A DNA stretch of 64,000 nt. Origin: an uncultured Flavobacteriaceae bacterium. GTDB taxonomy: Bacteria > Bacteroidota > Bacteroidia > Flavobacteriales > Flavobacteriaceae. A program made the translations under genes and the position numbers. The notes under the pieces are model-generated. The model saw only the letters and a list, made by a program, of their open reading frames with translations. It did not search any database and had not been told where the DNA came from. Within the stretch, counting starts at the first letter, position 1; each line of letters begins with the position of its first letter. Shown here piece after piece: positions 62,719-64,000 of the stretch. The stretch spans positions 1 to 64,000 of the forward strand of contig CANLWG010000004.1 in the NCBI GenBank assembly GCA_947494715.1, given 5' to 3'.

Positions 62719-62991
62719 ATGCAAGTTGTTTGTTTACAAGAAGAAGCGTTTTATAAACTTTTTGATAAGGTGGTTGAACACCTAAAGCAGAATCAAAAAG
62801 AAGAAACACCGTTTAAATGGATTGACGGTGACGAAGCCATGAAGTTATTAAGCATCACTTCTAAAACCACTTTGCAGAAATTACGGGATGAAGGGAAAAT
62901 TCGTTTTTCGCAACCACAAAGGCGCATTATTCTTTATGACCGTAATTCGATTGATGAATATTTGGAATTACACGCACGCGAAACCTTTTAA
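62719..62991 (+). CDS. HTH_17-type DNA-binding protein (excisionase-like)
   Basis: A 90-aa protein with a MerR-like winged helix: WIDGDEAMKLLSITSKTTLQ, KLRDEGKIRFSQPQRRI and LYDRNSIDEYLE. Small proteins of this kind beside integrases often direct excision or regulate the element. It follows the integrase by 20 bp on the same strand. Confidence 0.85.
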   Translation: MQVVCLQEEAFYKLFDKVVEHLKQNQKEETPFKWIDGDEAMKLLSITSKTTLQKLRDEGKIRFSQPQRRIILYDRNSIDEYLELHARETF

Positions 62992-62994
62992 ACT

Positions 62995-63291
62995 ATGGAA
63001 GAAGAAACCAAAGTGTCAAAAAAATATAAGGAAGGTTATAATTGGGGATATTTAGTATCAAGTGAGCTTGGATTAAAACCCAATGCTATTGAGGGAATTA
63101 GTGCGGGCGGCGATTATATGCAAGGCATGAAAGATGGGATGATTCAACACGGTAAAGAGCTTATTGAAAAACAAAAGGAAACGAAGAAAGACATTATCCC
63201 GCCCTTAGATTTAGATAACATCGAAAATAGACATATTGATTTGGAGATTCCTGAAAAAGATAAGGATAGAGGAATGGATATGGATTCATAA
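62995..63291 (+). CDS. Element-borne protein of unknown function (98 aa)
   Basis: It starts 3 bp after the HTH gene stop. The first part (KEGYNWGYLVSSELGL, ISAGGDYMQGMKDGMIQHGK) has a Gly-aromatic helical pattern that recurs in small proteins of flavobacterial islands. The end is highly charged (DIENRH-like, EKDKDRGMDMDS). No function can be assigned. Confidence 0.6.
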   Translation: MEEETKVSKKYKEGYNWGYLVSSELGLKPNAIEGISAGGDYMQGMKDGMIQHGKELIEKQKETKKDIIPPLDLDNIENRHIDLEIPEKDKDRGMDMDS

Positions 63292-63344
63292 TCTTTTAAT
63301 ATCTGTCAGTACGCCTTATAGATTAGTTCTGTCATGTTCTTGGC

Positions 63345-63818
63345 ATGACAAAGCAAATACCGAATCAGATTAGTGAAATCAAACTGACCTATACCCGAAA
63401 GGTCAAGGCGAGTGACCGTCCGAAAGTGTCAAGCTCTCAGGAAGCGTATACGCTATTTCGTGAAAACTGGGATGATTTGACCATTAATCTATATGAGGAA
63501 TTTAAAATACTTCTTCTGGATAGAAACAATGCCTGTATGGGAATAGTGCCAATTTCAAAGGGTGGTGTTTCGGGGACAATAGCAGATGGTAAACTGATAT
63601 TTGGCTCTGCGCTAAAAGCACGGGCTTGTTCAATCATTTTAGGACACAATCACCCCTCTGGAAACCTCAAAGCCAGTGAACCCGATAAATGTTTGACGGA
63701 TAAATTTGTAAAGGGTGGTTTGTTCATCGGTATCCCTGTACTAGACCATATTATTTTAGCCGATGAGGATTACCTATCATTTGCGGATGAGAACCTTATG
63801 AAATATCCTAGTCCTTGA
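63345..63818 (+). CDS. RadC-like JAB-domain protein
   Basis: A 157-aa protein of the mobile-element RadC type. The JAMM metal motif is HNHPSGNLKASEPD, with the upstream part EFKILLLDRNNACMGIVPIS and the preceding SALKARACSIILG. The N-terminal helix-hairpin-helix of full-length RadC is absent. Such short proteins are common on integrative elements of Bacteroidota; their substrate is unknown. Confidence 0.88.
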   Translation: MTKQIPNQISEIKLTYTRKVKASDRPKVSSSQEAYTLFRENWDDLTINLYEEFKILLLDRNNACMGIVPISKGGVSGTIADGKLIFGSALKARACSIILGHNHPSGNLKASEPDKCLTDKFVKGGLFIGIPVLDHIILADEDYLSFADENLMKYPSP

Positions 63819-63879
63819 ACATTTCACATTAAGCAATTCATCGAAAATTCATGCTCTTTAAATAAAAAAACGAAAAACA

Positions 63880-63910
63880 TTTGGCAAGGTTTTTGGAATC
63901 TCTATCTTAG
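63880..63910 (+). promoter_or_regulatory. Bacteroidota-type promoter candidate
   Basis: TTTG at 63880-63883, then exactly 19 nt, then TATCTTAG at 63903-63910, close to TTTG-N19-TAnnTTTG. It would drive a gene beginning beyond the window end. Confidence 0.45.
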
Positions 63911-64000
63911 ATTCAACAAAACATCATTAACCTGTAAAGCGTTTACAAACAAAGATATTTATAGAAAAATAAAATAACATAAGTATTAGCTAACGAATTC

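Noticed and set aside
1-64000. CRISPR array or rRNA genes
   Set aside because: No regularly spaced short direct repeats and no rRNA-like sequence were seen in the window.

Overview
The window looks like a chromosomal segment of a marine-type gliding bacterium of the Bacteroidota, most likely family Flavobacteriaceae. The signs are gldF and gldG, SprB-like repeats, flavobacterial integrases, Bacteroidota promoter-like boxes (TTTG, about 19 nt, TAnnTTTG-like), frequent gene starts without a Shine-Dalgarno sequence, and AT-rich spacers. The genus cannot be named from the sequence alone.

Layout. (1) 1-1600: end of a probable integrative element, with a tyrosine recombinase directly downstream of the 3' end of mnmE. 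(2) 1612-13018: ordinary core genes: mnmE, a DUF4870 membrane protein, dnaN, gldG-gldF, a small monooxygenase-like protein, a SAM hydrolase, phoH, purC, a DnaQ-like exonuclease and a cNMP/CBS/DUF294 protein. (3) 13562-18214: secreted accessory genes: a LamG adhesin, a second adhesin with the same C-terminal module, a protein with a type-B-like sorting tail, a membrane-anchored Skp/OmpH-like chaperone and a lipoprotein. (4) 18221-40819: an RHS/YD locus of three very large exported proteins (1912, 1685 and 3549 aa), separated by small exported proteins of 244 and 136 aa. (5) 40803-47180: a tandem array of orphan RHS tip cassettes, each a progressively shorter copy of the RHS end joined to a different C-terminal domain and followed by a small membrane protein gene, probably immunity. 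A fifth copy is decayed. (6) 47656-49203: an unknown exported protein. (7) 49599-61182: a compact 12-gene type II secretion/type IV pilus-like operon (MORN lipoprotein, pilin-like proteins, GspF, GspG, a minimal prepilin peptidase, GspE, secretin, GspL-, GspM- and GspC-like proteins, and a fibronectin-like lipoprotein). (8) 61242-64000: a displaced 3' piece of a CAU-anticodon tRNA with its terminator, then the start of a second integrative element (integrase, HTH protein, unknown protein, RadC-like protein).

Working model (inference). Regions 3-7 may form one functional unit: a polymorphic RHS effector split over several polypeptides, with a dedicated periplasmic chaperone, a reservoir of exchangeable tips with cognate membrane immunity proteins, and a neighbouring T2SS/T4P-like machine that could export or display it. 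The strongest direct evidence is the array itself. Four cassettes share upstream DNA with the complete RHS gene, differ completely after the conserved SEN(R)xxxxIExEG boundary, and have the same stop/start overlap, in which the immunity ATG lies inside a GATGAA hexamer. The link to the secretion machine rests only on adjacency.
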